Assembly: GCA_017420185.1 (NCBI GenBank)
Contig: JAFOJM010000029.1
Span: 1 to 36,745 of the forward strand
Direction of reading: 5' to 3'
Length of the DNA: 36,745 nucleotides
From: Candidatus Saccharimonadota bacterium
Lineage (GTDB): Bacteria; Patescibacteriota; Saccharimonadia; Saccharimonadales; Saccharimonadaceae
In this document: one piece after another, positions 9,730-16,394 of the stretch
Layout of the letters: every line of letters begins with the position of its first letter
Position numbering within the stretch: position 1 is the first letter of the stretch
Notes under the pieces: generated by a model
The model's input: only the letters and a program-made list of their open reading frames with translations
The model's database searches: none
Told to the model about the DNA's origin: nothing
Made by a program: the position numbers and the translations under genes

Positions 9730-9758
9730 TTGACTTTTTGTCGTGTATATGCTATAAT
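9730..9758 (+). promoter_or_regulatory. Promoter of the alphaCTD-sigma4 fusion gene
   Basis: TTGACT (9730-9735), 17-nt spacer ending TATGC, TATAAT (9753-9758). It carries both a -35 and an extended -10. Confidence 0.75.
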
Positions 9759-9764
9759 TGTAAT

Positions 9765-9918
9765 ATGTAGATGTAAGTCTGCTGGCGCCCTTGTGGTGAG
9801 AATATTAAAAATTAAGGAAGGAAGGAAGAGTCTTGCTTTTGTTTCTCCTCAGAATGTCTGAGGTTTACATAGATTAGAATTATCAAAATTTTCGTGAATA
9901 TTATGGAGGATTTAAACT
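9765..9918 (+). promoter_or_regulatory. Long structured 5' leader of the alphaCTD-sigma4 fusion gene
   Basis: About 154 nt from the predicted +1 to the ATG. It contains a perfect hairpin CCTCAGA-ATG-TCTGAGG (9848-9864), a possible outer pairing ATGTAA (9770-9775) with TTACAT (9866-9871), and a purine-rich GGAAGGAAGGAAG stretch (about 9817-9829) well upstream of the true ribosome site (TGGAGG, 9905-9910). Most core genes here have little or no leader, so this one stands out as a candidate regulatory region. Confidence 0.45.
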
Positions 9919-10935
9919 ATGGCTAATAATTTTGAGAATATGGAGCATATTGCTGAGGAGGTAAATAATATGGTTAACGTAAGAAAAGCAAGCGAGCTTA
10001 AATCTTTGGATGAGCTGAATCTTTCTAAGAGAACATATAACAGCGTGAAAGACATCCAGCCGGAAAGATTAATATACTTAGTAAGACGCGGGAAGTGTGA
10101 GTATCATATCGATAGAATGTGGAGGGCTTCTTATGAAGAACTCGACAGAATTATTGAAGAGGCCGGATTCATCCGTCACGATTTCGATGCTAGAAGCTTT
10201 GGCCTCGGCGCTCTCTATCGAACCATTATTGAAGATCGTGATAACGGCCAAACATTGTGGCCATACGTTCGCATTTCGGACTTCGAATCCAATGAAGCAT
10301 ACGAAAGCTACAAAAACTTTTCCGAAGCCCAACTTAAAGCAGTGGATCAGCTGCTCGATGAGGTGCTTAATGAAAAAGAAAAGGATATTCTTCGGCTTCG
10401 TTTTGGCCTCGCTGATGGGAAGAGATGGAGCTTGACAGAAGTAGGAGCAAAGTATACTTGCATCCGTGAAAAAGTTATGGCTGTCGAAGCGAGAGCGATG
10501 TTTAAACTCAGATCCAGATCTAGGCTCAACAGGTTGAAGGCCATTGTGTTGTTTTCGTCCGAAGAGCAATGTCGTGACCAAATAACCTCTATGTGCCAGG
10601 AACTTACGAAGCTATATAAAGAGAGCCGTGAACTCAAAGAAAAAATCTTTGCTGTAAAAAAATATTCGCCGTTTTTTCCAGATGAGGAAAGGCCTGGTTT
10701 GACCGAACTGGATCAATCTCGACAGATTGAGGTCTTGAACCTTAGTGCGAGAACCTACAAAATTTTGAGATGTACTGGTATTGCGACCATTGATGATCTT
10801 AAAAGACTTCGTTCCGCCGACCCAGAGAATTGGCATTCGAAGATCCGAAGTATTGACCGCAGCGCCATTCGAGAATTAGCCGAAAAGACTAATAAATTTC
10901 TCGGGTGGGAGGAACCTCTTATTGATAAGTTTTGA
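9919..10935 (+). CDS. AlphaCTD - sigma region 4 - alphaCTD fusion regulator
   Basis: 338 residues built from RNA polymerase-like modules. Residues 29-84 resemble the alpha C-terminal domain (LDELNLSKRTYNSVKD...). Residues 143-200 resemble sigma70 region 4 (LNEKEKDILRLRFGL, then SLTEVGAKYTCIREKVMAVEARAMFKLR, the helix-turn-helix). Residues 218-247 are a predicted coiled coil. Residues 268-328 are a second alphaCTD-like domain (IEVLNLSARTYKILRCTGIATIDDL...). Sigma regions 2 and 3 are absent, so it cannot open promoters by itself; an anti-sigma-like, co-activator or UP-element-binding role is possible (inference). A TGGAGG ribosome site precedes the ATG. It has its own strong promoter, a long leader and a terminator. 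Confidence 0.75.
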   Translation: MANNFENMEHIAEEVNNMVNVRKASELKSLDELNLSKRTYNSVKDIQPERLIYLVRRGKCEYHIDRMWRASYEELDRIIEEAGFIRHDFDARSFGLGALYRTIIEDRDNGQTLWPYVRISDFESNEAYESYKNFSEAQLKAVDQLLDEVLNEKEKDILRLRFGLADGKRWSLTEVGAKYTCIREKVMAVEARAMFKLRSRSRLNRLKAIVLFSSEEQCRDQITSMCQELTKLYKESRELKEKIFAVKKYSPFFPDEERPGLTELDQSRQIEVLNLSARTYKILRCTGIATIDDLKRLRSADPENWHSKIRSIDRSAIRELAEKTNKFLGWEEPLIDKF

Positions 10936-10965
10936 ACCCTTTCTTAACGTTCTTTTAAAACAAAT

Positions 10966-10994
10966 TGTCCCCGGCAGCCAGTCGGGGCTTTTTG
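10966..10994 (+). terminator. Terminator of the alphaCTD-sigma4 gene
   Basis: GTCCCCG / CGGGGCT stem followed by TTTTTG. Confidence 0.8.
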
Positions 10995-11019
10995 TTGGAC
11001 CTAGGGGAGTATCGCCTAT

Positions 11020-11048
11020 TTGATGATCGGCAGTAAAAATGGTATAAT
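11020..11048 (+). promoter_or_regulatory. Promoter of trmD
   Basis: TTGATG (11020-11025), 17-nt spacer ending TGG, TATAAT (11043-11048). Predicted +1 is about 11055, the A of the second in-frame ATG. Confidence 0.7.
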
Positions 11049-11054
11049 ATGCAC

Positions 11055-11711
11055 ATGATCAAATTTACAATTATTACGCTGTTTCCAGAGGCGCTGGAGC
11101 CATACCTCAAGACTTCGATGATGTGGAAGGCGGCAGAAAAAGGCTTGGCAGAGTATAATTTTGTGAATTTGCGCGAATTTGGCCTAGGTCCGCATAGATC
11201 CGTGGATGATACGCCATATGGCGGTGGAGATGGAATGCTGCTAAGATGCGAGCCGGTGTTTGCCGCTATCGAATCCGTAAAAGATAAAGATCCTGCCGCA
11301 AAGGTAATTATCCCGACACCGGTAGGTGAAATTTGGAATCAAGAGATGGCTCGGAGTTTTGCCGGCAAGGCCGAAAATATGCACTACATTATCTTGTGCC
11401 CACACTACGAGGGGTACGACGAGCGGATTATGTCTATTGTGGATTATAAAATATCTTTAGGAAAATACGTACTGACAGGAGGGGAATTACCAGCACTGAT
11501 AATTATCGACTCGGTAGTACGCCTAATCCCAGGAGTGCTTGGTGGCGAAAAATCGGCCGAAATAGAGAGTTTTTCGGACGGAGATAACCTGGAGTACCCA
11601 CAGTACACCAAGCCGTATGATTTTCGCGGTATGACGGTGCCAGATATCTTGCTCTCTGGAAATCACGGCGAGATAGCCAAGTGGCGTGCCGAGCATAGCG
11701 GCAGAGTATAA
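11055..11711 (+). CDS. trmD: tRNA (guanine-N1-)-methyltransferase
   Basis: TrmD methylates G37 next to the anticodon using SAM. The protein has the SPOUT trefoil-knot core: the N-terminal IKFTIITLFPEAL, the PYGGGDGMLL loop, and the knot YVLTGGELPALIIIDSVVRLIPGVLG (about 135-160), followed by the C-terminal helical domain ending in the WRAEHS-type segment. An in-frame ATG at 11049 would give two extra residues, but the -10 box ends at 11048, so +1 falls on 11055. MIKFTIITLFPE also matches the usual TrmD start, so I prefer 11055 (leaderless, 218 residues). It stands alone here rather than with rpsP/rimM/rplS. Confidence 0.96.
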   Translation: MIKFTIITLFPEALEPYLKTSMMWKAAEKGLAEYNFVNLREFGLGPHRSVDDTPYGGGDGMLLRCEPVFAAIESVKDKDPAAKVIIPTPVGEIWNQEMARSFAGKAENMHYIILCPHYEGYDERIMSIVDYKISLGKYVLTGGELPALIIIDSVVRLIPGVLGGEKSAEIESFSDGDNLEYPQYTKPYDFRGMTVPDILLSGNHGEIAKWRAEHSGRV

Positions 11712-11726
11712 ATATCTGATAATAGA

Positions 11727-11882
11727 GGTGCCGTTGCATAAATCATACGATGCCTGGTCACACCTCTATTCTTGGCACATGCTCAAGGACCGTTACTTCG
11801 TGCGCATTAAGCGAGCGGCCGAGCCTATGGACCCAATAATAGAGGTTGCGACCAGCCTTCAGGTTAATTATGCACCAAGGCC
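11727..11882. mobile_element. MITE-like hairpin element, family A, copy 2
   Basis: About 156 bp, non-coding. Ends: GGTGCCGTTGCATAAATC on the left and TTATGCACCAAGGCC on the right (reverse complement GGCCTTGGTGCATAA), both close to IS5/IS903-type termini. Inner stem: CTGGTCACACCTCTATT with AATAGAGGTTGCGACCAG. The apical part contains GGACC...GGACCC and extra hairpin sequence. It directly abuts the target duplication of element B1. I see no convincing 9-bp duplication of its own (GATAATAGA left, TAGCAGATA right). Confidence 0.75.
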
Positions 11883-11891
11883 TAGCAGATA

Positions 11892-12043
11892 GGTATTGTT
11901 GCATAATTCACCGTATTTCGGAAGCTACGCTTTGGTGTAATCAGAGATTATACACCAAAGCTCCGCCCCTCCGGCGCCAAAACTCGCTAAAGCCAAGTTT
12001 TGGCTTAATGTTCCTCAATACTGATGATTTATGCAACAATGCC
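11892..12043. mobile_element. MITE, family B, copy 1, with 9-bp target duplication
   Basis: 152 bp, non-coding. Terminal inverted repeats are GGTATTGTTGCATAATTC (left) and, read inwards from the right end, GGCATTGTTGCATAAATC. The perfect direct repeat TAGCAGATA flanks it at 11883-11891 and 12044-12052. End sequence and 9-bp duplication fit the IS903 group of the IS5 family (known end close to GGCTTTGTTGAATAAATC, 9-bp duplication). Inside are two hairpins: CTTTGGTGTAA/TTATACACCAAAG and CCAAAACT/AAGTTTTGG. The joints CGGAAGCT, CTCCGCCCCTCCGG and TTAATGTTCCTC are conserved in the other B copies. It ends 17 bp before the recG -35. Confidence 0.88.
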
Positions 12044-12060
12044 TAGCAGATATGACAAGC

Positions 12061-12089
12061 TGGACAAATAAGCAAAAGTATGATATAAT
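12061..12089 (+). promoter_or_regulatory. Promoter of recG (leaderless)
   Basis: TGGACA (12061-12066), 17-nt spacer ending TGA, TATAAT (12084-12089). It ends exactly 7 nt before the recG ATG at 12096. Confidence 0.75.
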
Positions 12090-12095
12090 GGTATT

Positions 12096-14111
12096 ATGGA
12101 TTTATTCACTGGAGTGGAGGAACTAAAGGGCATCGGACCAAAGACAGCCGAAACTCTAAAAAAGGCCGGCATCCGTACGGTGCGGGATTTTTTCTATAAT
12201 TTGCCGCGAGATTACGAGAATTTTCAGGCAGCCGGATCTATTGCGGAAATGCGCCCAGGAAAAGTGGTGATAAGAGGCAAAATAGATAGTTTGTCTACTA
12301 GGCAAGCCAAGAAAAGGAGATTATCTATCACCGAAGGAGTAATTAGGGACAATACAGGGGCGGTGAAGGTGGTGTGGTTTAACCAAGGCTACAGAGTGCG
12401 GCAGTTTTCGCCAGGCAAAGAATACTATTTTACTGGTAATTTTGAACTCAAAAACGGCCGTTATAGCCTAATCTCGCCATCAGCGGCCGAGGTGGCCGAT
12501 GTTGACGTGTCCACGGGGCTAAGTCCTATCTACGTGGCTCACGGAGCGCTTAAATCGCATGATTTTAAACGATTGATGGCAAATGCGCGTAGTAAATTTT
12601 CTGAAATACCCGATTTGCTGCCCACAGTCAAGCCTGGCACCCGCAAAAACGCCTTGTTTTATGTGCATTTTCCAAATTCTTTAAAATCTGCCCAGGGAGG
12701 GCGAGATTATTTGGCCTATGAGGAACTGTTTGAACTGATACTAGCGGCTAAATTAAATCGCCAAGAAAACGAACGTTTGAAGGCCGAAAAAATTCCATTT
12801 GATGCCGCAAAGATCAAAGATTTTGTAGCGAAGCTACCATTCCAGCTAACAGGAGCGCAGAGGCTGGCAGCGTGGGAGATTTTTCAGGATATGGAGAAAG
12901 ATACGCCTATGAATAGGCTTTTGCAGGGTGACGTAGGGGCTGGCAAAACTATGGTAGCGGCGCTGGCGGCTTACGAGGCAATATGTGACGGACATCAAGT
13001 AGCATTACTGGCTCCCACTGCTATACTAGCCACTCAGCATTATGAGGGGCTATCTCAGCTTTTGGCTAAATTTGGAGCAAAAGTAGCGCTTCTCACCGGT
13101 GCCACCAAGAAAAAGCCAGAGCTAAAGCGGCAAATAGCAGCCGGAGAAGTGGATTTTGTGATAGGCACGCACGCTTTGCTTACCGATGACACGGAGTTCC
13201 GGCAGCTATCTCTAGTGATAATAGATGAGCAGCATAGATTTGGAGTGGAGCAGCGGCAAAAATTACTCTTGAAATCTCCGGCTGGACTGGCGCCACATCT
13301 ACTAGCTATGACAGCTACTCCCATACCACGCTCTTTGCAGCTTACCGTATTTGGTGACCTCGATGTGTCTATACTGAATGAGCTGCCAAAGGGTAGGCAG
13401 CCCATAGCTACTTCTATCATAGAAGAAATTAGCATACGAGAGCGACTTTACCCGCAAATACACAATACTTTAGCCGATGGTAGTCAAGTATACTGGATAT
13501 GCAAAGCCATAGACGACGACCCACACGCTGAGACCACCTCTGTAAAATCTCGCGCCGCCAAGCTGGCAAGGGATTTTCCTATGGCAAAGGTAGAATTCCT
13601 GCATGGACGCATGAAACCAGCCGAGAAAGACGCCATAATGGAGCGGTTCGCCAGGGGCGAGACGCAGATACTCGTGTCTACTACAGTGGTAGAGGTAGGC
13701 GTGGACGTACCAAACGCTACTCTTATGGCCATAGAGAACTCCGAGAGCTATGGCCTAGCACAGTTACACCAGCTGCGCGGTCGGGTAGGGCGCGGTAGCA
13801 AGGCATCGGCTTGCTATTTGATTACCTCTGGGGCTGCGCGACCATCACAGCGACTACGCGAGCTAGAAAAATCCAACGACGGCTTTCATTTGGCAGAGGT
13901 AGACTTAAGATTACGAGGACCAGGAGAGATATATGGGGCTTTGCAGCACGGAGCGCTAGATTTGAGAATTGCCACCCTCTCTGACACTAAGCTGATTCAT
14001 AGAGCGCAGGCAGACGTGGCGGTATTCTTGCAAAATCCTAAAAATATGGTAAAGTATAAAGAGTTAATGGATGGTATTTCTAAATATCAGCAGATTACTA
14101 CGCTAAATTAG
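12096..14111 (+). CDS. recG: ATP-dependent DNA helicase RecG
   Basis: RecG remodels stalled forks and branched DNA. The 671-residue protein has an N-terminal wedge/OB region (about 1-200, starting with a helix-hairpin-helix-like VEELKGIGPKTAETLKKAGI), then helicase motifs: Walker A GDVGAGKT (about 279-286), TAILATQH, the DEQH box (about 376-379) followed by RFGVEQR, TATPIPRSL, and C-terminal motifs STTVVEVGVDVPNA and HQLRGRVGRG. The C-terminal RecG-specific segment (EVDLRLRGPGEI) is present. Length is close to the usual 670-700. Transcription probably starts at the ATG. rsmD follows after 7 nt, so the two are co-transcribed. Confidence 0.97.
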   Translation: MDLFTGVEELKGIGPKTAETLKKAGIRTVRDFFYNLPRDYENFQAAGSIAEMRPGKVVIRGKIDSLSTRQAKKRRLSITEGVIRDNTGAVKVVWFNQGYRVRQFSPGKEYYFTGNFELKNGRYSLISPSAAEVADVDVSTGLSPIYVAHGALKSHDFKRLMANARSKFSEIPDLLPTVKPGTRKNALFYVHFPNSLKSAQGGRDYLAYEELFELILAAKLNRQENERLKAEKIPFDAAKIKDFVAKLPFQLTGAQRLAAWEIFQDMEKDTPMNRLLQGDVGAGKTMVAALAAYEAICDGHQVALLAPTAILATQHYEGLSQLLAKFGAKVALLTGATKKKPELKRQIAAGEVDFVIGTHALLTDDTEFRQLSLVIIDEQHRFGVEQRQKLLLKSPAGLAPHLLAMTATPIPRSLQLTVFGDLDVSILNELPKGRQPIATSIIEEISIRERLYPQIHNTLADGSQVYWICKAIDDDPHAETTSVKSRAAKLARDFPMAKVEFLHGRMKPAEKDAIMERFARGETQILVSTTVVEVGVDVPNATLMAIENSESYGLAQLHQLRGRVGRGSKASACYLITSGAARPSQRLRELEKSNDGFHLAEVDLRLRGPGEIYGALQHGALDLRIATLSDTKLIHRAQADVAVFLQNPKNMVKYKELMDGISKYQQITTLN

Positions 14112-14118
14112 GAACAAA

Positions 14119-14667
14119 ATGAACAATATCCGTATTACTTCAGGAATATATCGTGGCCGAAGCATTAAATCTCCAGCTTCGGCACTAACACACCCAATGG
14201 GCTCACGAGAAAAACTAGGATTATTTAATATGATAGCGGAGTATTTGCCTGGAGCTACCGTGCTAGACGCTTTTGCTGGCTCTGGCGCTCTAGGTATAGA
14301 GGCTTTGTCACGTGGCGCTCAAAGGGTGATTTTTGTAGAGAATGCTTCTGCTGCTATACACGCTATCACCGCAAACTGCAAGGCACTCGGAATAGCCCCT
14401 ACGCAGGCGGTACTGTACAGAGGTAAAGTAAGCACATTTTGCAATGAATTCGTACTGGAAGAGGGAGAGATTAGGGTAATATTGGCCGACCCGCCATATG
14501 ATGATTTCGACCTTGCGGAACTAAATAAGCTCCCCAAATGCCTGGCCAGCGGTGGGATATTGGTACTGTCGCACCCTGGCAGCGCTCCTCCACTCCCTGA
14601 GCTAGAGCTTCAGAAGACGCGCAAATATGCTGGAGCCACGATATCTATCTATTCCAAGCCAGAGTGA
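14119..14667 (+). CDS. rsmD: 16S rRNA (guanine966-N2)-methyltransferase
   Basis: RsmD methylates G966 of 16S rRNA in the small subunit. 182 residues: the start IRITSGIYRGRSIKSP and THPMGSREKLGLFNMI are characteristic of the family. The SAM-binding VLDAFAGSGALGIEALSRGA (residues about 49-68) and the catalytic DPPY (near 134) are intact. It lies 7 nt behind recG without its own promoter or a clear ribosome site. Family A element copy 3 begins 11 nt after its stop. No coaD partner follows, unlike in many other bacteria. Confidence 0.95.
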   Translation: MNNIRITSGIYRGRSIKSPASALTHPMGSREKLGLFNMIAEYLPGATVLDAFAGSGALGIEALSRGAQRVIFVENASAAIHAITANCKALGIAPTQAVLYRGKVSTFCNEFVLEEGEIRVILADPPYDDFDLAELNKLPKCLASGGILVLSHPGSAPPLPELELQKTRKYAGATISIYSKPE

Positions 14668-14678
14668 CAAAATCTTAA

Positions 14679-14751
14679 GGCGTTGTTGCATAAATCATAC
14701 GATACCTGGTCACACCTCTATTGGACACACTCTAGGACCGTTCGGCCGAGC
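14679..14751. mobile_element. MITE-like element, family A, copy 3 (truncated)
   Basis: The left end GGCGTTGTTGCATAAATC is intact and continues through CTGGTCACACCTCTATT and GGACCGTTCGGCCGAGC, as in copy 4. The homology then stops and the right half of the hairpin is missing. The break is immediately followed by the promoter of the 14908 gene. Confidence 0.7.
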
Positions 14752-14752
14752 T

Positions 14753-14781
14753 TTGCATTTTTTGACATAATATTGTATAAT
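14753..14781 (+). promoter_or_regulatory. Promoter of the second small FISUMP-like gene
   Basis: TTGCAT (14753-14758), 17-nt spacer, TATAAT (14776-14781). The roughly 120-nt leader begins with a stem of about 12 bp, CTATGTTTGGATA (14786-14798) with TATCTAAGCATAG, enclosing an A/T-rich loop. Confidence 0.5.
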
Positions 14782-14907
14782 TATCTATGTTTGGATAGTT
14801 TTTAAAGATATATCTAAGCATAGTACATTAAATAGAGTAGCAATAAATCATTAGCACAAAATTGGTGAACAAGACATACAACAATAAGAGAATGCGAGGT
14901 GATAATC

Positions 14908-15411
14908 TTGAAGAATGGCAATTTTCAAAAATACGGCGAAGACTGGGAAAGTAGAGGCGTAAAGCTGAGAGATCTTAACATCATCGTAGCCCCAGAACTA
15001 TTTGTAGCTCACAGAATATCATATTTACCTTCTGGGGCTGCAGTATTCAGGGGAACCGAATATTTTACTTGGAATATAGCTAGGGAACTAGTGTCGCATA
15101 GGTGCGTACCAAGTGGATGGAGGTTGCCTACCGCTGAGGAGGCATCTGTTATGTGTAGATTTCATGATGGCAAGCTGGCCTTCTGGCTAAATGGCTTTGT
15201 CTGTGCCGACAAGATGGGCTTATACTGCAGAAACCCTGAATCAGGCAAGACGCTAGTTACAAGCAAGGACAACGTAGGGTACTACTGGACAAACGATTTT
15301 AAAAATTTGTCTTATCCTTACGCCGCATTGTTGTCTGGAGTATCGACAGGTGGCTGCGTGTCGATATGTCCTAACTTTGGACTTTCTATGCTCCTAGTAA
15401 AAGATGTCTAA
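14908..15411 (+). CDS. Small cytosolic FISUMP-like protein, paralogue
   Basis: 168 residues from a TTG start. GAGGTGAT lies 6-7 nt before this TTG, and the resulting start MKNGNF resembles the MKNSF of the 6582 product. A GTG at 14899 is possible but would leave no ribosome site. Residues about 67-87 contain VPSGWRLPTAEEASVMC, the hallmark PxGWRLPT of the FISUMP domain. DNVGYYWTND follows near 122-131, where full-length proteins have GxYWSS. The usual C-terminal RCV is replaced by SMLLVKDV. No signal peptide, so probably cytosolic. Single gene with its own promoter, structured leader and terminator. Ligand unknown. Confidence 0.7.
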   Translation: MKNGNFQKYGEDWESRGVKLRDLNIIVAPELFVAHRISYLPSGAAVFRGTEYFTWNIARELVSHRCVPSGWRLPTAEEASVMCRFHDGKLAFWLNGFVCADKMGLYCRNPESGKTLVTSKDNVGYYWTNDFKNLSYPYAALLSGVSTGGCVSICPNFGLSMLLVKDV

Positions 15412-15423
15412 TACTCACTCTAT

Positions 15424-15451
15424 GGGTCAGATGGAAATGCTGGCCCTTTTT
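15424..15451 (+). terminator. Terminator of the 14908 gene
   Basis: GGGTCAG / CTGGCCC stem followed by TTTTTG. Confidence 0.8.
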
Positions 15452-15531
15452 GCTGTAATCTGATACGATTGAATTAGGTACTTTGCGGAGATGTGATCTG
15501 GGCATAGTAGAGATAAGTACGTAGGCGTATG

Positions 15532-15560
15532 TTGACATTTGCCGTAAAGTGTGGTATAAT
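15532..15560 (+). promoter_or_regulatory. Promoter of the MPNTG surface-protein gene
   Basis: TTGACA (15532-15537), 17-nt spacer ending TGG, TATAAT (15555-15560). Because the promoter lies inside the longest frame (from 15549), the real start must be downstream at 15582. Confidence 0.8.
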
Positions 15561-15581
15561 GGAAAGATAAGGAGTATTATT

Positions 15582-16079
15582 ATGTATAATCAAACAGAGG
15601 CGGACAAGAAAGAGCGTCGCAAAATAATAGCTGTTACTACAGTAATAGTAGTGATAATATTGATATTAATAGTGGCTATCATTGTAGTGGCAACTAAAAA
15701 ATCTTCCCGCTCCAACCAAAATAACGGGACAAACCAAGAGACTACCAACATCGCAGACGGCGGTAATTCTGGCAAGGAGAACACTAACGCAAACAATACA
15801 AACAACGGAGACACAGCCTCCAGTAACAATGGATCAAACAACAGTTCCAATAACAATGCCTCCAATGTAGGTACCTTGTCTACAGACAAGACATCCACAA
15901 ACGATTCTGCCAATGCTAGCCAAAACAATCAGGCAGCTACGCCGACTCAAAGCACTACTACGGCCACTAGCAACAATATGCCGAATACCGGCCCAGAAGA
16001 TTTTATACCTATAGCGCTGGTAGCCGGTGCTCTAGTGACTTATCTGTCTTCTTTGGCGCTAGCCAAAAGAGAAGCATAA
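15582..16079 (+). CDS. Sortase-substrate-like surface protein with Asn/Ser/Thr-rich stalk
   Basis: 165 residues from the ATG at 15582, which has an AAGGAG ribosome site and follows the promoter. Layout: a short charged N-terminus, a membrane segment (about 15-38) and a low-complexity Asn/Ser/Thr/Gly stalk (about 42-130). Then comes the motif MPNTGPED (about 131-138), a hydrophobic stretch (FIPIALVAGALVTYLSSLALA) and the basic end KREA. That C-terminus has the order of a cell-wall sorting signal (LPxTG-like, with Met first). The N-terminal segment lacks a clear cleavage site, so the protein may stay anchored at both ends. Probably exposed on the surface. No homologue recognised. Confidence 0.75.
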   Translation: MYNQTEADKKERRKIIAVTTVIVVIILILIVAIIVVATKKSSRSNQNNGTNQETTNIADGGNSGKENTNANNTNNGDTASSNNGSNNSSNNNASNVGTLSTDKTSTNDSANASQNNQAATPTQSTTTATSNNMPNTGPEDFIPIALVAGALVTYLSSLALAKREA

Positions 16080-16093
16080 GACTAAGTCTTCAC

Positions 16094-16122
16094 AAAAGCG
16101 AGGCGTAAAAGTCTCGCTTTTT
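16094..16122 (+). terminator. Terminator of the MPNTG protein gene
   Basis: AAAAGCGAG / CTCGCTTTTT stem-loop, 15 nt after the stop. Confidence 0.8.
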
Positions 16123-16149
16123 GGTGAAAGTGTGTTATAATAGGGGTAC

Positions 16150-16234
16150 GCCCGGATGGTGGAATTGGTAGACACGTATGCCTTAGGAGCATATGCCGAA
16201 AGGTGTGCAGGTTCAAATCCTGTTCCGGGCACCA
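16150..16234 (+). tRNA. tRNA-Leu (anticodon UAG)
   Basis: Acceptor GCCCGGA / TCCGGGC, discriminator A, encoded CCA (16232-16234). Anticodon stem-loop TATGC-CTTAGGA-GCATA gives anticodon TAG. A class II variable arm (ATGCCGAAAGGTGT) and T-loop GGTTCAAATCC are present. An extended -10, TG-T-TATAAT (16133-16141), ends 9 nt upstream. It decodes CTA, a codon very common in the core genes of this window. Confidence 0.96.
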
Positions 16235-16267
16235 TATTGTATATACACCTTGGAGTATATATTTTAT

Positions 16268-16306
16268 AAAGATGACCTCTGGTATTGCAGGGGTTATCTT
16301 TATTTT
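16268..16306 (+). terminator. Terminator after tRNA-Leu(UAG)
   Basis: AAAGATGACCTCTG / CAGGGGTTATCTTT stem with a 6-nt loop, followed by ATTTTAG. Confidence 0.75.
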
Positions 16307-16336
16307 AGAGGTATAAGAGTTTCAATGGCTTTTCCT

Positions 16337-16370
16337 AAAAAATGTCTCCGCAGAAAGAGTTGCGGAGACA
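16337..16370 (-). terminator. Terminator of the truncated FISUMP gene
   Basis: TGTCTCCGC / GCGGAGACA stem (16343-16370). On the minus strand it is followed by TTTTTTAGG, 25 nt past the stop of the FISUMP fragment. Confidence 0.8.
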
Positions 16371-16394
16371 CAGCCGAAAACAGATAACGGCGAA

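Noticed and set aside
11892-12043. Integron attC site (palindromic, structure conserved more than sequence).
   Set aside because: The ends read GTTGCAT...ATGCAAC instead of the RYYYAAC...GTTRRRY order, there is no integrase, copies are scattered between unrelated housekeeping genes, and B1 has a 9-bp target duplication.
7981-12043. Complete insertion sequence with transposase.
   Set aside because: No transposase-like ORF lies within or beside any A or B element; all are 116-156 bp and non-coding.
15549-15581. Upstream start (ATG at 15549) for the MPNTG surface protein.
   Set aside because: It lies on top of the -35/-10 region (15532-15560), so it would not be transcribed; the ATG at 15582 has its own ribosome site.
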